Shown here piece after piece: positions 4,892-5,835 of a DNA stretch of 5,835 bases. The stretch's first letter is position 1, and every line of letters starts with the position of its first letter. Below the pieces are notes generated by a model. The model searched no databases. It worked only from the letters and a program-made list of their open reading frames with translations, and was not told the origin of the DNA. The stretch is taken from positions 1-5,835 of the forward strand of contig JAFGOJ010000355.1 of assembly GCA_016926575.1 (NCBI GenBank). The letters run 5' to 3'. The translations under genes and the position numbers were made by a program. Source of the stretch: Anaerolineae bacterium. Lineage in GTDB: Bacteria; Chloroflexota; Anaerolineae; B4-G1; DUEL01.

Positions 4892-5835
4892 GTGGAACGA
4901 GCTGACATCGTGGTCGTGGGCGGAAGCGCAGCCGGCTTGACCGCTGCCATCACCGCGCGACGACACTACCCAGACAAAAGTATCCTTATAGTACGCCAGG
5001 AAGACCAGGTGTTGATTCCCTGCGGCATTCCCTACATCTTCGGCACACTAGGCAGCCCGCAGAAGAATCTCATCTCCGACGCCGCACTCGAAAAGAACGG
5101 CATCGGCCTTCTCGTCACCGAGGCCACCGCGCTCGACCGGGAGACAAAGACCCTCCACACACAGGCCGGAGATGTGACCTACGAGCGGCTCATCCTGGCC
5201 ACCGGTTCGCGGCCGGCCATGCCCCCGGTCCCCGGTTTCCAGAACGCGGGTGTATTCGCCATCGTCAAGGAGGTCGGTTACTTGAGCGATCTCCAAAACT
5301 GGCTCGAAGATGCCAAAGACGTCGTCGTCATCGGCGGGGGCTTCATCGGCATCGAGTTCGGGGACGAGATCAACAAGCTGGGCGGGAAAACCGTCTCCAT
5401 TGTCGAGATGCAGCCGCACTGCCTGATGCTGGCATACGACGAAGAGTTCTGTATCGCAATGGAAGAGGTGCTCGAAAAGCGCGGGGTGCACATCTTCACC
5501 TCCGCCAAGGTAAAAGAGATCACCGGCAATGGGCGGGTGGAGCACGTCGTCCTGGCCGATGGCACCGCGATCAAGGCCGATACCGTCATCGTGGGCGTCG
5601 GCGCTGTGGCCAATGTCGATCTGGCCAAGCAGGCCGGGTTGCGCATCGGGCTGAGCGGTTCCATCGCGGTCGATCGGACGATGCGGACGTCTGACGAGGC
5701 CATCTACGCTTGCGGGGACTGCGTGGAGAAGATTTCGTTCTTCGGTGGGCGGCCCTCGCCGCTCAAACTGGCATCGATCGCCACCCTGGAGGCGCGCATC
5801 GCCGGCGCCAACCTCTTCGGCATCAAGCGCGAAAA
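4892..5835 (+). CDS. FAD/NAD(P)-dependent disulfide oxidoreductase, CoA-disulfide reductase / NADH oxidase type (partial)
   Basis: The gene starts with GTG and runs off the right edge; 314 residues are visible of a family that is usually about 440-460 long, or longer when fused to a rhodanese domain. The order is typical: FAD-binding DIVVVGGSAAGLTAA (5-19), a single redox cysteine in IPCGIPY (42-48, C44), the ILATGSRP motif (101-108), an NAD-binding Rossmann repeat VVVIGGGFIGIEFG (144-157) with acidic E172 at the end of its second strand, which favours NADH over NADPH, and the second FAD motif YACGDC (272-277). The lone Cys44, rather than the CxxxxC pair of glutathione-type reductases, matches CoA-disulfide reductases (a CoA-thiol mixed disulfide) and NADH oxidases/peroxidases (sulfenic acid). 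The visible sequence stops in the segment leading to the dimerisation domain, so the substrate cannot be decided. It has its own strong promoter and a dyad at the start site, and is divergent from the LysM cluster. Confidence 0.9.
   Translation, partial: MERADIVVVGGSAAGLTAAITARRHYPDKSILIVRQEDQVLIPCGIPYIFGTLGSPQKNLISDAALEKNGIGLLVTEATALDRETKTLHTQAGDVTYERLILATGSRPAMPPVPGFQNAGVFAIVKEVGYLSDLQNWLEDAKDVVVIGGGFIGIEFGDEINKLGGKTVSIVEMQPHCLMLAYDEEFCIAMEEVLEKRGVHIFTSAKVKEITGNGRVEHVVLADGTAIKADTVIVGVGAVANVDLAKQAGLRIGLSGSIAVDRTMRTSDEAIYACGDCVEKISFFGGRPSPLKLASIATLEARIAGANLFGIKRE

Noticed and set aside
4750..4905. 51-codon open frame starting with ATG after a GGGGGAAG stretch, ending inside the flavoprotein gene
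   Set aside because: The strong -35/-10 promoter and the dyad lie inside it, it overlaps the flavoprotein start out of frame, and its product matches nothing recognisable. A leader peptide is possible but unsupported.

Overview
The window is high-GC bacterial DNA with dense coding, short operons and many near-perfect palindromes in the gaps between genes. Protein styles (a DUF4332 helix-hairpin-helix protein, short YgaU/Kbp-like LysM proteins without signal peptides) and the GC-rich intergenic palindromes suggest a Chloroflexota bacterium, possibly Anaerolineae-like. That assignment is an inference; there is no rRNA or other phylogenetic marker here.

Layout. Bases 1-108 hold a 21-bp perfect hairpin and the leader of a two-gene + strand operon, sucC-sucD (109-2136), encoding both subunits of succinyl-CoA synthetase of the TCA cycle. 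Bases 2137-2271 separate convergent genes and hold two perfect palindromes plus a weaker third. A minus-strand cluster follows, read from 4462 down to 2272: a DUF4332 helix-hairpin-helix protein, a 255-residue protein with a DAK2-like N-terminal motif and a Gly/Leu/Gln/Pro-rich C-terminal half, a coiled-coil protein ending in a LysM domain, and a 68-residue protein that is almost only a LysM domain. The 207-bp gap between the two LysM genes carries three more hairpins, one of them a second copy of the repeat found at the start of the window. Bases 4463-4891 are a divergent intergenic region with lower GC. They end in a strong sigma70-type promoter and a dyad, which drive a flavin- and NAD-dependent disulfide reductase or NADH oxidase-like gene that starts with GTG at 4892 and runs off the right edge.

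How the genes may work together. sucC and sucD form one enzyme. The minus-strand cluster has no membrane segments or signal peptides, so all four products look cytoplasmic. The first two genes are 9 bp apart with the ribosome binding site overlapping the upstream stop, so they are translationally linked; the LysM genes sit 49 and 207 bp further on. The cluster's function is unknown and is the most novel part of the window. The flavoprotein retains a single redox cysteine typical of CoA-disulfide reductase and NADH oxidase relatives, suggesting a role in thiol or oxygen stress or NADH turnover.
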